Below, piece by piece: positions 24,895 to 38,930 of a DNA stretch of 64,000 nucleotides (position 1 is its first letter; every line of letters begins with the position of its first letter). Source of the DNA: Atrichornis clamosus (lineage: Eukaryota; Chordata; Aves; Passeriformes; Menuridae); the NCBI GenBank assembly GCA_013400975.1, contig WBMZ01004776.1:1-64000 (forward strand). Reading direction: 5' to 3'. The notes beneath the pieces were generated by a model. That model saw nothing but the letters and a program-made list of their open reading frames with translations. It did not search any database and was not told the DNA's origin. Position numbers and translations under genes: made by a program.

Positions 24895-27800
24895 GATATA
24901 GCACACAGAAGGATTTGGGTTTACCTCAGGATATGTTTTACAGAACTGCATTTAAAACTAACATTCACTTTTATTGAAATCATTCATGCTGTAAGTTTTA
25001 GTCTGTTTGATTGAAAAAGAACATTTCTACAGTGATGAAATACAGGACCTTTTCCTCTGCAGAAAAAAAGTGTTGTTCCACAATAAAAACTTACTATTTA
25101 AATGCTTGTTCAATTTTTTTCTCATTGTAAATGTAGACTACATCCCTTTTCTGAGGTTCAATATACACAGGGTATATTTTGTACAACTTAAGTCTTACTC
25201 AAACCATCCACACATAGATTAATGTTACTGAGCAGTTCACAAGTAAGAATCCCTCACTTGGAGAGTGGAGGATTTGCTTTTTTCAACAGACACCAGACAC
25301 TGGTATCTCGTTTCAAGCATGGCCTTCACTACAGAGATTTAGGAGCTGTGAGAATAAACACTGGGCTATTATCACATTTCATCCTGTGTTCTTCACAGGA
25401 CTTCACCCAATCCTTTTGAGATCAAAGACATTTTGATCCACAGCCTTCTGCAGGTCAGCTCAAGATTTACCAAGGTCTGTGCAAGAAAGGTGCTGTGGCT
25501 CTGCCTCTGCTGATCCACCCAGGCACAGCTGGGCCACCAAGCTGAGCCACAGCTGGCCCTGGGAACCCCACGCTGTATTGTTCTGTGCTTCTAGTGCTAT
25601 CTAATTCTCTGCCAAGAAAAAGCCATTTGAGGAAAATCTAAATGCCTTCTGCTATTTCTGGCATGGGGAAGGACTGCGAGGCATTGTTGCATCCATCTGC
25701 ATTTTCAGCACTGAACAGCGTGTTCTTTACTCCGTGTGAGGCATCAGATTTCCACATATAAAAGGCAGAAAGTACCTGTGCAGCCACAGAGACCCTTTTA
25801 GGTTATGGAAAGTAAAACAAAACCATAATAAGAACTCCGAGAGGAATCATGCAGGGTCAGATCTCTAAACAGTTGTCTACAAAGAGGTGATCACAGAGTG
25901 ACTGCCAGTCAGCTGACAGCAGAACAGCTACCATAGTAAATTCTATAAAGGTAAAGAAACAAAACAGCAATTACAGTAACACTGACAGATCCATTAGCCT
26001 CTTACCAATACATTATGCCTATGGAACACTGAGGTACTTGATGAACGCACTGTCACTGACAGAAATATTTTCTATCTGAAATAAAGCATGAATTAATAGA
26101 ATTCATGAGATGCAATGCAAATTGACATTGCTTTTGCTAACTCGTAAAACTTCATCAAATCCATGAATGCATTTCAGCTCCTTCTAACTTCTGGGTGACT
26201 GGGTGACTGCTTCTCATACGTTTTAACATATTTTGCAAAACCTTATTTTCCAAAATCCTGAACTTCTACACAAAACATCAATATAAGAGCACTTACAGTA
26301 AATTAGTCTTCCTAATCTCCAGTTAGTAGATCCTACTCTGTGGATTCAAAATCAAACCTGTGATATCTGTTTCAGTTTCCTGCCTAGGAAACCTGAAATA
26401 AATCCTTGGACACTTTAAAGACCCAATATCCTACTACTTGAATCCAAAGGAGCTGATATTTAACAGCTGTGCACATCCAGAGATCATATACATGCAATGC
26501 ATGTTTAGTGCATGTATGTGTATATACACACAGAACATATGTATGCAGTAAATGTCAGCTCAGTGCACAACCTACTTATATACAGAAGTATATTTTACTG
26601 CTTTTTTACATTCATTAAGCCATATTCATGAAATACCAGAGCCTAAAAAGAGCTAGTCTGGACCTCATGAAGAGATGGCTGAGCCAAAATTCATTCAACC
26701 ACTTCACCCCTCTGTCACTTCTCCCTTCACTGGCATTCATTGATACATAAACAGGGAGGATGTAACTAGCAAAGAGGCATAGTACTAATTGCACTATTTT
26801 CATTAATACTGCATTATGTGTCTCTGTGCTGTAGAGAATTGACAACGCAAAAAGATGTCAAGAGCTTATCAAAATGTGCATATAAATATTTGGTCCAATT
26901 TTCAACATGAACATACTATAGCAGTCTCTACTTCAACAGCCCAAACTGGAGGAAGGGACATTTATCAGCTGCTAACCAGGAACAAAAGTCAAATAGCGTT
27001 AATTTTCCAAACACTCAGAGCTATTTGCATCTTTCCTGTGCCCTTTAGGTAATTACGCATCACCTCAGAATAAGAAATCCTCACTGTGGTTCAAAGATAT
27101 CTGTCTGTAAACAAAGCACTTCCATTTGTATAAAACTCTTACCAAAAAAAAAAACCAACCAGATACAGAGAGGTCTTTATCAGAGACACCCAAAACTCTA
27201 GGAAAATTACTGCATAAGGACTACTCAGAAGGAAGATTTCTAGACAGGAAATACCAAAATAAATAGGAAGGCATCTTTTTGCCCAAGAGCAAGACTGCAT
27301 CTTATATTTGCTTTACTTGTAACTGTTTAAAAAAATCTAAATAAACATCCAACCTCAGTCAGAGTGACAATAGTGAAGGCCAGACTTTTAAGAATGTGCC
27401 CACCATCAATGTGGATTTAAAATGAAAATAACAGTTGTGGATTGCATTCATAAGGGTAAGAGATCAGGATAAAACAAAGTGGTATTTCAGTAACTGTGAG
27501 CTCTGCAGAGTCTGCAGGGAATCACTCACTTCAGCAAGTGCAAACTGGCAAGATCCTTGCCCATGTACTGATTAACACTTACACTCTACATCTCTGAGCA
27601 AAGCTTTATGTTTTCAGCAACAAATAATCACAAACAGGACAAATACATAGAGAACATGCAGAATCTCTTTTGTTCTTTTCACTTTTCTCTGCTCTTCCAG
27701 AAGACTAGGAAGTTAGCACTGGAGCACTGGCAGAACGTAGATTATTATAAGTAACATGTACAACTGTGACCAGCCACAATTAATCAAAGCAATAAATATC

Positions 27801-28999
27801 CGATCTTCATTCAAGTTTAACTCTACAACTCTCTCAAAACAGAATCAGCTGCTCCTGGAACAGAGATGAAATACTTACCCAGAGTCAGGAACGGATTTTT
27901 TTCTGCCTGTATTTCAAGCCTTTCTTCCACATTGACACTTTGTGAGAAGACTCACTGAGCTCCTCATACATAGAAGTGAGATCCCAGATGGTATCCTACT
28001 GTAATTTGAGACATATTTTGTCAGAACTACAGTCAGTAATAATTAGAAATTAATAACTCAAGGGACATATTGTCCTTGAGAAACCTATCAAGCTATCTTT
28101 TAATCCTGTAATTAAAGTTCCAACACTTTCTGTCATGTAAAAATCTATGTATTCTAAGAAATATTTCAGTCATTAGTGTATAATTTCATTCATTTACAGA
28201 CAGCAGTATACTAATTAAAGTCAGCATGGAATTTGGAGATGACCTAGTAGATTTTTTTCTTCTTCTTCACTTACTTAATCTCTGATGGTTATGTTTTGTA
28301 CTGCTAAGATGCAACTACAGACTCATGCAATTAAAATAAAGTTTCCTAAAATCTGTTTGTTTTCACTGAGCTTTCTTGGGATGAAGTTGACTTTCTTCAT
28401 AGCAGCCTGTATAGTCTGTTCTTTGCATTTGCAGCTGAAACAGTGTTTGTGCTGCACCAACATTTTGCCTGTTGCTGAACAGTTCTTGCCAAGGCAAGAA
28501 CCAAGGCTTCCTCATCAACCTCACATACGTAGAGAGGACAGTAAATTAGGTGTGGGCAAAAGGCTAGGAGGGAACACAGCTGGGACAGCTTCCTCCACTG
28601 ACAAAAGGGACATTCACTTCCATGCGATGCCATGCTTAGCAATAAAATCTCAGGGAAATGAATAGAATGTGGGGACATTCACTATGGCATTTGTCTTCCC
28701 AAGAAATCATTACACATATCTGAGAGGGAAGAAAAAGTTGGTTAGGGCAGGAATTTTGCTGCTGGCTGGGGTCAGCCCTCCACATCACTCTTCCTATTAT
28801 CTACCTTGCCTCCTGTGCGTTCCACTCACCGCATTCAAATCACCACTTAAGTGATCCAGCAAGAGTTCCCTGCATACCTTCCTCAGTGGAAATACAGCAC
28901 CTCTGATTTCAAGATGACCTTGGTAACAAATCAAAGTCATGAAAATCTCAAAACTAATCAAATAATCTGAAACAAGGAATTAATTTAATTTGATACATA
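24895..28999. other. Unique AT-rich stretch, no confident gene
   Basis: No recognised gene. The 126-codon frame at 28285-28665 has no family resemblance. A minus-strand exon-like island (27879-27998) is discussed as a finding. The 25440-25600 part is GC-richer but shows no structure I can name. Confidence 0.5.
26485..26529. repeat. Inverted-repeat cluster with 12-bp stem, next to a TA/CA palindrome
   Basis: CATATACATGCA (26485-26496) pairs with TGCATGTATGTG (26509-26520) with one G-T position, around a 12-base loop that itself contains ATGCAT. GTGTATATACAC (26518-26529) is a perfect palindrome. It is probably alternating purine-pyrimidine low complexity. Confidence 0.85.
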
Positions 29000-29318
29000 G
29001 AGTCATAGAATGTCCTGTGTTGAAAGGGTGATCCACAAGGATCACCTTGATGGCACAGGTCACCCCAAGAGTCACACCATATGCCCAAGAGCATTGTCCA
29101 AACACTTCTTGAACTCTATTAGGCTGGTGCTGTGACCACGTCCCTGGGGAGCCTGTTCCAGTGACCAACCACCCTCTGGGTGAAAAATCTTTTCTTAATA
29201 TCCAATCTAAATCTCCCCTCACATAGCTTCATGTCAGTTCCTCAGGTCCTATCTCTGGTCACCAGAGAGAAGAGATCAGTCCTGCCCCTCTGCTTCCCCT
29301 TGTGAGGAAGGGGTAGAC
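29000..29318 (-). mobile_element. CR1 LINE 3' fragment, minus strand
   Basis: It begins on the plus strand with GAGTCATAGAATG, the reverse complement of the CR1 3' tail. It then runs through well-preserved CR1 3' UTR and ORF2-end blocks: GGGGAGCCTGTTCCAGTG near 29146-29163, CTTAATATCCAATCTAAATC near 29192-29211, and GGTCACCAGAGAGAAGAGAT near 29257. It is 5'-truncated like most CR1 copies and is the best preserved CR1 in the window. The 80-codon minus frame at 28980-29222 lies within it and is not a gene. Confidence 0.92.
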
Positions 29319-29519
29319 TACTCTTATCTACATAAATATAGACAAAATATTTTTCAAATATTGAGCTTTAAAGGCTTTTATTTTTAAAGAAACTTTATAT
29401 GAGAAAAATCATGTGTTTCTATTGAGGGCACCAATGCAATCACCCTGCAGTTTTGGTGCAAACTCATCAAATTCACCTGCTGATCACCAATTGATCAATA
29501 TTTATTAGAAGAGTATGAA

Positions 29520-29578
29520 GAACTACTGAATAATTTCAGTACTACCAAACAATTTCAAGAACTACTGAACAACGTCCT
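29520..29578. repeat. ~20-bp unit repeated three times, imperfect
   Basis: Units at about 29520-29538, 29539-29558 and 29559-29578 share the pattern (G)AACTACTGAA-AATTTCA. The first and third are closest, sharing GAACTACTGAA exactly. Confidence 0.75.
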
Positions 29579-32500
29579 TCTACATAGACAAGGCTTTCAC
29601 AGTACAACAGTTTAATATTCCAGAAATACCCATGCAGTGATAATTCTGTTTAAACATTTACATAAGTGAGGCCCCTGCTAAATCAGGGCCTACTATATTT
29701 GCAAACAAAGCTTCTCATATGATAATAGTCTGCTTCTGCCCTACAGTCCTCTGGCACAGGAACAACACCTTTCTTTATTGATAAGGCACCCAAGCAACTA
29801 GGCAAGATCTTGAATCCCAGTGCCCAGCCTTGCAATTTTGATAGGCAGACTGTAAGGAGGGAGCAACGAATTTCCACCTGCATACAAGCAAACATAGGCT
29901 GAAGAGAGCAATATGTTCATATCCAAGCAGAATGCACCAAATATTGAGCTATCATTAGCTGAAGGCAGGTCTTACAATGCTTTGAAATCCCACGTCTCCC
30001 CCTTAACAGCTGCAAGTAAGCCATTTCTCCCAATATCCAATCCCAAAACCAATACCTGTGTCTCAATAACCGAAGTTACAAATACTCACAGAAAGAGGTG
30101 GCATTACTATAAAGTTCTTGTGCAAAGCAAATAAGTGGCTCTGAAACTATTTAAACACCAAACATGCAACTGTTATTGAGAAAAACTGACGACATGAGAA
30201 ATGTTTCTTTGAAAGTGAATGAGGTACTGGAAAAGGAGTTGTGTAAAACAAATGGTTTTCAGTCTTTGCCATTGTGGCTCAGTTTTTCTTCTTTATACTT
30301 CAGGTCTCAAAGCTTAAACAAAGAATAACAAAACCTATTTAATGGGTTCCCATCAGAAAAAGACTGTACAAGAGCTACAGAAATACTTGTGAATAGCATT
30401 GCACATTATTGTTCTCTATCAGTATGTAGCATGCCATGATAAATCCAATGCATGTGAACAATAGAGTGGATTCAATTTCCACACAAAAAAAGGCAATTCA
30501 TTATGCTGACTGCAAAATGTACGGGATGGAGGGGAGCAAGAATATGATTTGATTATAGGCACAGGTTTAACTGCTGACATAAACATGTACTCTTCAAAGT
30601 CAGGTGTACAAAAGGCTTCCATGAATCTTTTGAATCCTTTCTTTTAGTGACTAATAATGAAACAATTAAAGTGACACTAACTGTCTGGCTACATTATAAA
30701 GCAACAACTAAAGACACTAACATTTCAAGAGCAAAGAAAATGTTTTCAGTATTTCTTTACTAGTAAAGAACAGAAAAATAAAATTACAAAGATCTTCATG
30801 TATCTGAACTGCATTACATATGATGGCAACACTTCCACCTTTACCATACTTTCAACAATTCTCAGAAGCAAGGAGGCCAGTGGTGGCCTAATGCCTTAAA
30901 TATGGAACAGAGACAAATAACACACACTTGTTTTCTACATCCATTTATTGCTGCAGTAACGTAATAGATGACACCACAACAACCATAAAGTTGCAAGATC
31001 TCCTCCAGGAAAAAAATGCATAATGCCATAGGAAAGCTCATTCACAGTATATCATTTACATCCCAGTTTTTCTTAGAGCCCCCAAATACCACTACTTCAG
31101 GCATAAGCATAACTGGAAGTGCATAACTGGACTCTGATTCACCTGGTTAACAGCAGAAAGGAAATAATAACACTTGTATGGCCTTTTCCCAGTGAAAAAA
31201 ATTCTTCATCCTTTAAAAAAATCCTAAAAATAGTCCATTCTCTTCTAGCACATCTTCTCCTGCCTAGACAGAGAAAAATTTCAAACTGAAATGTCTGGAG
31301 TCTAAACATCATCTCTCATGTTCTATTCTCATCTTACAAGAACATCTGCAGCAAAGAGATGAAGTCAACAAACTGGTAGAATGTAGATGAAAAAACCCAA
31401 ATTGTGCATTTATCAAATATTACTCCTACTCTTCTTCTGTCTTCATGTGAAGAATAATTAAAAGCCCACAATAATAAAATTATAAGCATTTGCTTGGAAG
31501 TATGAGGTGAAGGGGGCAAATATGGCTTCACTTTTTTTCCTAATGTCTGCCTCCCAAAGAGGAACAGAGACTGCTTACTAAGCAGCAGTCACTATTTTGT
31601 AAGCAGAGACTGGTCCCTTTTAGAAGAATAAAACCATTATCTGACCAGAAAACTCAATGTCTCATTCACATTTCCTAATGTTTTGTACCTAATTTTTGTA
31701 TCTAATAGTGAAAAGGCTTCCCTCGCATTGAAATCTGAATAAAACTATATTAAGTAAACCAGACATGAAAATATTTTCAGACTGGCTTCAGCTCAACAGA
31801 AACACATCAAAAGTGAAGTCATGCAGAATAGTGATAGATTGAAAAATTTCCAGTAATAAATAATACCACAGTGCTTGGATTCTGGGCTGTTTCCAGACAA
31901 GCAACTAAGAACTGACAAATACCTTGGTCAAACCAACAGGACTTCTTGGCTAAACTGGTTCTGGCCTGAACCCTGACTACACTCCCATTTCTTAGGGTCC
32001 CTGGGTCCAATCCTTTGCACACTGTACCTTTGTTGGCTCAGATTTGCTAGCAGTTTGCTGCTTTGTTCTGGTTTTAAAAGGCTCTGAATGGAACAAGAAC
32101 TAATTAGAACATTTCCAGTGAAACAGGTTAAAGTATTCACCTGGAAGATATCCAAGATGAAGTGAGATTAGTTTCCAGCTAAAGAAGCTGAAATTAAAAT
32201 CTTGGCCTTTCAAAACTGAAAATGGGCAATTTCTGTGCAATTTTGTTGTGCAGTATCATCAAAACATTCCAGTATTGTTCTAATGTGGAAAAAAAAGGAC
32301 AAAGCCTGCAATCCCAAAAAACTGAAGAAAACCAGAACTGTTCTCTCTGATCATTTTTATTAAAATACTCAAGACACTCAATACCCCATAGTGTATGAAA
32401 TTGAACTGCTTTGTTATCATAATTTTCAGAGGGGAAATAAAGTAAAGGAACCTACTAAACCATTACTTTGCCACTTGTTTTTCACTGCAAGTACAGAAAA

Positions 32501-35500
32501 CAAACATTACTTTCAATGGCTCTTAAATCTTAAAACCTTAGATAAAATTTTGAAGTAGAACCTCCAGGCCTACATTACTTGATCTCACTTGAAAGTGTGA
32601 CACCAGCATGTTTTGAGGGTGCAGCAGAGACGGGCTCACACGAGCACACAGATGTTCTTATGCCAGAGCCATCACTGGACTCATGTGCTGCAACAAAATA
32701 AGGATGAAAGGAAGCATTAACTTGGGACCTTCCTTTGTTCTTCCTGCTTTACCAAGATATCTTCCTCTATAATTTGCATAAAACTAATTATGGGCTTTTT
32801 GAAGTAAAAGATCTTTTTAATCAGGTCTTACGGGTTTTGCCATATATCCATTTCTTCAGACTCCAAGCCTAGCTCCACATTGCTCAGTCACCACTTAAGT
32901 GTAACTACCTAATGATCTGGAAGAGTATCAGCTATATGCAATAAAAGTATGAGCATAAGAAATATTATTACTTCTAAACATAAATCAAATACCAGTGATA
33001 ATCCCCCATAGTGTTGAAAGAGTATGTATAAGAAAAGAATGATATATTCTTTAAAAATTACTGTCCTCACTTATTAAATCCTCCAGATGTATTTCACAGA
33101 CCTTGTCTGTCTCTAATCATCTTCTTTTATGTTCATTAATGTAATATTGCTGGATAGTCAAAGCTTCCAGTGGGGACACTGGCATGCTTTTGTACCTAAT
33201 GTACCAAATCACACACCCATCAGAGATTCACAAATCCCATGGAGGTGCCTACATTTGAAAACCAAATTCAGAGTCTGGAGATCAAAATAAGTAATGAGCA
33301 CACATGACACTGTCTTTGCCACATTAAGTGATTTTATCATGTTCTTTGACTAAAAAATGCAGTGTAATCTGACACTGCAGGTATTTTACAACAAACCACC
33401 TGCAGCAAGTGGTTTACAGAGCTGCATTTAGAAAAAAACCCTCAGATTTTGCAACTGTCTTGAATTGATGTTGCTTCTGGAAATTCTTTGTAATTATACA
33501 TACAGCTAGTACCACAGACATGGGTAGGAACGGATCATCATACGTTAAGGCTTGCAATAAAAGGGCCAAAGACACAACTTCAATTTGACACAGGAAGAAT
33601 GAAAAAAAAACCCATAGCACTGCCTATGCCTTCGCCCTGCAGGAGTGCAAAGAACTTGTTAATTGGCATCCCCGGGTGCTCCCAAGCAGCTGCCCATGCT
33701 GTCCATTGCAACACAAAATACAACTTCCCCATGGTCTCTGCCAGACTTGCCAAATAGAACAGGAGAGGAAAAAGGATTTTCCTTCCTGATCTCCAGATCT
33801 AGTACAACAGGTTAATACATCAACAAACGCAATCATCTCCCCAGACAATCCCATCTCTACTAATAGCCAAGTTTGAAGCTTCTAAAAACATTAACACTGT
33901 CATCCTCACGATCTCACTCTGGCTAGGTACAGGTGATAGAACCCATACACTTTTATTCCATTACTGACTTGTTATACGATGAACACATAGATTACCAAAG
34001 TTGAGGATTTCACTGCTTTTCACCTCTCATTTCTACTCAATCCCTCACCTTCTCAGAACATTGTCACTGCTGACAAGACCTTGTTCTACAGCTTCTATTA
34101 CACATACATATTTCATTAAATGTTTGTACATTCTCAGACTTTTATTTTCCTGTTTGCACTTATTGATTTCAATTCCCCTCCGCTATTATTGTCTTCTCAC
34201 AACTGAGTTATTGGTATGAAACATTTTAAACTCATCTGCGTGAAAGAGCCATGGACAAAGCAGAGCGCATTGCCTTAAAGGTTTGATAGTTTTATGTAGT
34301 CACAAACTAGTTTTCTGCAAAGTAAAATATGAAAAGCCTCCACTATAAGTAATGCTGGGAAAATTCATCTTCTTCCACAGAAAATAAGATATTCAGAAGT
34401 TTAAAATAAAGTCGTTCAAGAAAAATAATCTAATTGGGGCAAAACTTCCCCCTCTCTTGTGTTTATGAAGTTTAAACTTTCTCTGTAGGTTTAAATCTCT
34501 TCCCACTCATCTTTTCTTTTACAGCCAGGAAACCAACAGCACTGAGGTCCCAGTGATGAGGAATGACTCACCAGCAAATGCTGAGTCACAATCACACCAA
34601 ATACACTCTTACATCTTGATGGAGCATCAAATTCAATAGCTTTGCTTAGTCACTTGAGCTTGCCCTAATTCCTATGATTCACTCAATTTCAAAACTTTGA
34701 TTTCTGATTTCTTATTTTTGCTCACAATATATATTCCGTTGTATAACTCATACAACTCTTAAAGCAGAATTGTTGCAAGCCATCACTAACCCTCAGTCAG
34801 ATCCCAGGCTGCAGACACAAGGAGTGTCACTTATCAAATCCAAGCGGCCAATATGCCACAGTGCACATTGGATTGATTTGGAACTGCTGATCTCCCACTC
34901 CTTGCACACCTACAGAGAATGCCAGCTGACATTGGAAGATGCATGCACCAGGATTTCATCCTGCCCTGACTCATGCCAGCAACAACCTACCATGAGCTAA
35001 AAGTGTGACCTTTCTCTAGGAGGTCTCCTCAGCCTGACAAGGTAAGACACAAGAAGCGAGTGCTCAGCAGTTTGTGCAGAGGGTGAGGTATTTGACCATG
35101 ATTAAAGAAGCCAATGTCGGAGTGACAGATTTCCGATTCCTTAGTCATTTCAGTTTGTTACCTTTTCTCCTATCTGGAGGTAGATAAAGTAAAATTACTT
35201 TACCCAACTGTTTATCTGTTCATCCAATTACTTATACATGGAAGAAGCTACATTTGGCCTGAATTCAACTAAGGTAATAAATGTATTTATTATTATTTAG
35301 AAATTTACAGCAATGTTTTATCTATTTACTCCTAACATTTCAGCCGTAATCCAGAGAACTTCTCTAAAAGGTTGCAGGTTGGCTAGCATGGGGGGATGAA
35401 GGAAACTCATCACAGAGAGAGAGAAAGGTAGACACAGTGAATAGGTTTCTGATGACTACCACATTGCAGTACCTAGAGGAGGCAATTATCACCACACTAT

Positions 35501-37191
35501 TATTTATTCTTTTGTCTTCAGGCACAGTTTTTGTGCTTCCTCACTGTCCGTTTCTGCAGCAGCTGCACTTACAATTGTTATGCTGGATTAGTGGTTAATA
35601 AGTCTTATGCTAAAGGCACTCAGTCAGGTATGTACATTTGGAAACGTTCCCCTTATGAAAAAATACTGTGAGGAAAGAAGGGATCAGCTCTGGGAATTTC
35701 TGGGAATAAAACATACCACATGTACTCATACAGAGTTCACAGAAATCCTACAGTAAATGTTGTATGTCATTATCCATGCCGAAGGAATTATAGCTTCAAA
35801 GCTTCTTTGGCCAGCTATTCTGACTTAAACAATAGTCAATAATAGTATGAGGGGAAAAGAAAAAAAAGCCAAGTGAAAAAATAAACATTTGACCCTTGAT
35901 CATAACAAATGAAGTTGTAGGTCATATATTCTCTATAGGTTGCAGGTTTCCAAGTCCTCCTCCAGGTATTTATGCTATGATACTACTTTTTAAAAAAAAT
36001 CCGAGCCCACCTTTGTACAAGCTATTTTCTATAAAATGTCATCCTTCTCCATTATACATTCTAGTGTAAATAAATTAAAGACATATCCTGACCAGACTAA
36101 AGAACTCTGCAAGAAGTTCCTTTCCCACAGGCACCTGAGATTCAGAAAGCTATGCTGACAATATTGCTCTACACACCCAAGACCTACCCCTAAAACAGGG
36201 AGAAAAGTCAGATGCGAGGAAATTAATTCTACCTCTCCCTTCCCACCTCCACCCAGGCTCAATTACTGAATGTTTGTATCAGTGTAAGTACGAAGCAAAA
36301 ATCCTTCAAGAGAAGAAATAAGAGATCCAACCCAAAAGAAAATCATATCTTGGTGTCTTAACACCCACCTGGTTCAGGTGACTGGTCTGCCGCAGGAGGG
36401 GATAAACTTGAATCCAACCCTCACACTATGGTGAAAAGAATGCTGTGGTGGGCATAGTAAAAGCAGCTTTGGCCCATATCCTTTGGTGCATATCCTTTTA
36501 AAATTTCACTTTACTCAAAAGCTAAAAAAGCTTAGCACAAACATAACTATCATGAAGCTTTAGACAGAAAGGAGTCAATTTTTGACATACTGATTTTGTT
36601 TCTACTGAGAACAATGCTTCACCAGGAAAATACCAAGAAACTTTATCCAAAACTACCAGCTCTTTTGTACAGAAATATAAAACACCACCTTGCTCTAAAG
36701 ACATGTACTTGTATTTCTAATTATCAGTGCCAGCAGCTGCGGGTAACAGTATCTCTTTTCTGTTCAGAGCTTTGACATGATAAATGTTGGAGAGCTGCTA
36801 CTGATATCAAAACTGACCAGCAGGACCACAGCTGGAGAGAAAAAAAGGCAGAAAATCAGCAAAAAATAATAAAAACTGTACGTATAGCATATTTTATTGG
36901 TATATTTTATATGGTTTATTTATTCAAACTGTAAAAAGACACCTAAAATCCTCAAATCCTGTTTTTAACAGGGCTGTCTGTCCATGCAGCTCAGTGACCT
37001 TGGTACACAGTAAAAGCCAATACAGTCACTGAAGACTGATTTCAATAACTTTCTGGAAAGGGTCCAAAGCAGCTTCTGCAGTCTCTGCATCAAAGACAAC
37101 ACAGAGAAAGGAAGGCAAAATGTAGCTGCTCTTGAATCTGGTATAAGAGTTGTGCAGTTTTTTACAACTTCATTCCAACGTATTTTCTATG
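29579..37191. other. Unique AT-rich stretch, no confident gene
   Basis: About 7.6 kb without recognised repeats or genes. Frames do not exceed 77 codons. Short local repeats occur near 31120-31145 (GCATAACTGGA twice, 14 bases apart) and 36473-36500 (CATATCCTTT twice). A-run/C-run junctions occur near 31390, 33432 and 33602. Confidence 0.5.
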
Positions 37192-37652
37192 GGAGTTGTC
37201 CTGGTTCCAGCCAGGACAGGGTTAACTTTTTGCAATATCCTGGCAGGGACATGGCTAGGACACAGAGGTTATTTAATACCACCTCACGTCATTGCTGGGG
37301 GCAGGGGAAAGGGACTCTCTTCCAGGGAGAAGGGGTTCCATCTGGTCAAGAAAATTTGGCAGAGGGAGCTGTCTGGTATTGTCTATTACTGGTTATTTTT
37401 TCCATGTGAATCATTTCTTTTCTTATACCCTCTGCCACCAGTATTGTTGCTGTTAGTGTTTGTTTTCTTGTCTCATTGCTGTTTCCAGCAAATTGTTCTC
37501 ATTTAAACCCGTGATTTTTGCCTTTGGGCCTCCAATTCTCCTCTCCATCCTGATGAACTGGGGAAGGGGGAAAAGTGGGGGAAACAAGCAGCTGTGTGGT
37601 TTTGGTGGGAGCACTAAACTGGAAAATACCATCCCTAAACCGTGCCAGGAGT
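37192..37652 (+). mobile_element. Solo LTR of the TGTCCTGG family with exact target-site duplication
   Basis: The LTR proper is 37197-37647 (451 bp), from TGTCCTGGTTCCAG to AAACCGTGCCA. It is bounded on both sides by GGAGT (37192-37196 and 37648-37652), a clean 5-bp target-site duplication. Internal landmarks follow the family: a CACGTCATTG block (CRE-like) near 37285, a T-rich U5 region with CATTTAAACCCGTGATTTTTG near 37500, and CAGCTGTGTGGT near 37590. The final CCA in place of ACA is a point change. No viral coding sequence remains, so recombination between two LTRs removed the provirus. The 118-codon frame at 37150-37506 runs through the LTR and is not a gene. Confidence 0.88.
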
Positions 37653-38842
37653 GTCAGATGACTACACTCCACCTACTACTTACCATGGCTACACCCTGGG
37701 TTTAGCAATTAACTACCACATTTCTCTTCCTGCATCAAACAGTGCAATGTTGGCTTAAATACAGGGGTTTTTAATCAATAGAAGAATTTTGCTTCAGAAT
37801 TGTGGAGGTTTGTCCATTATTGCCACAGGAAAGTGCTGCAATGCTGCACTTAAAATGCCCCATTACTAAGAATTCACTAGTTTAAATACAGTTATGCAGC
37901 CAGCTACCAAAATATATTATTCTACCACTGGACTCATCAAAGAAAAAAAAATCAACCCACACCAACCAACACTTGCAATCTTTGCAGTAGCCAAGTGCAC
38001 CATGTTATTAGTTTATACACGGAAATTAGGATCTTCTTATCCAGAATGCAAATCTCTTCAATCCTTCAGGAGTTTTAGACTGCACCTCTCTGCACACAAT
38101 TTAAGCTGCTTTCTGCAGGATGCCAAATCTATTCACAGAGACAGAGCATTACTAAAACAAATATCAAGACACAAAAAAAACCAGACTTTAACCAACAATT
38201 GAGCAGAACAAGTTCAATCTCTCTTCAGTGATAGAAATGCTCTTGACGTCTTTTCATATCTCATTGGAAACTATTTAAACAATGGCCTTTTCATATCTTT
38301 GTTCACACAGATGTTTCTCTGAAATATTTACCCATGATCAAGTGGACTATATTGGTTATTTGTGTTTGGTCAAGTAGTGCTTTTTATGTTCAGTGGATGT
38401 GCAATGTTTGCAATGAGCTTGAGGTAAGGAAGCTTGTCAAAACTCTAGACAATAAAATCTAGAAAGATCAAGATTCACCAGTCTGTTAGTAGGAAGAAAA
38501 GATAATTTAAAAAAAAAAAGGAAAAAGAATCACAGCTTTTTAAGGTTTCAGGCCTGGCTTCTAAGCAAACCTCTTCAGGAAGATGGCTAAGTGCACCCTT
38601 AGGTCCCTTAAGTAACCCAGCAAGACTACAGCACAAATATAAGAGATGTGACAAATCAAAAATTCACGATGCTGCTGCTGTCCGACCCCTCATCAGATGT
38701 GTCGATCTGAGGAGAAAAGCCACCTACATGGTTACAGATAACATTTAAAAAATCTATCATGCATTCCCTTAAAAACTGCCAGAATTGCAAGAACACGAAG
38801 TATTCATCATTATTCCTGAGGGCTTTTTGTACTGCATTTATT

Positions 38843-38930
38843 TAAAAAAGCAAACAAAACAAACAAACACCAACCAAAACAAACACTAGAAAGAAAAACC
38901 AGAAAAACCCAAATCAAAGAAAATAGCTTA
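38843..38930. repeat. A-rich (AAAC)-like low-complexity tract
   Basis: Imperfect AAAC, AAACAAAC and ACCAAAAC pieces followed by AAAAACC pieces. It is nearly free of T and G on the plus strand. Confidence 0.85.

Noticed and set aside
35020..35041. Plus-strand acceptor TTTCTCTAG and donor AAG|GTAAGA, 22 bases apart
   Set aside because: The interval is too short, not a multiple of three, and the acceptor tract is weak.
37150..37506. 118-codon plus-strand frame
   Set aside because: It runs across the left boundary of the solo LTR at 37197 and is hydrophobic only because of the T-rich U5 region.
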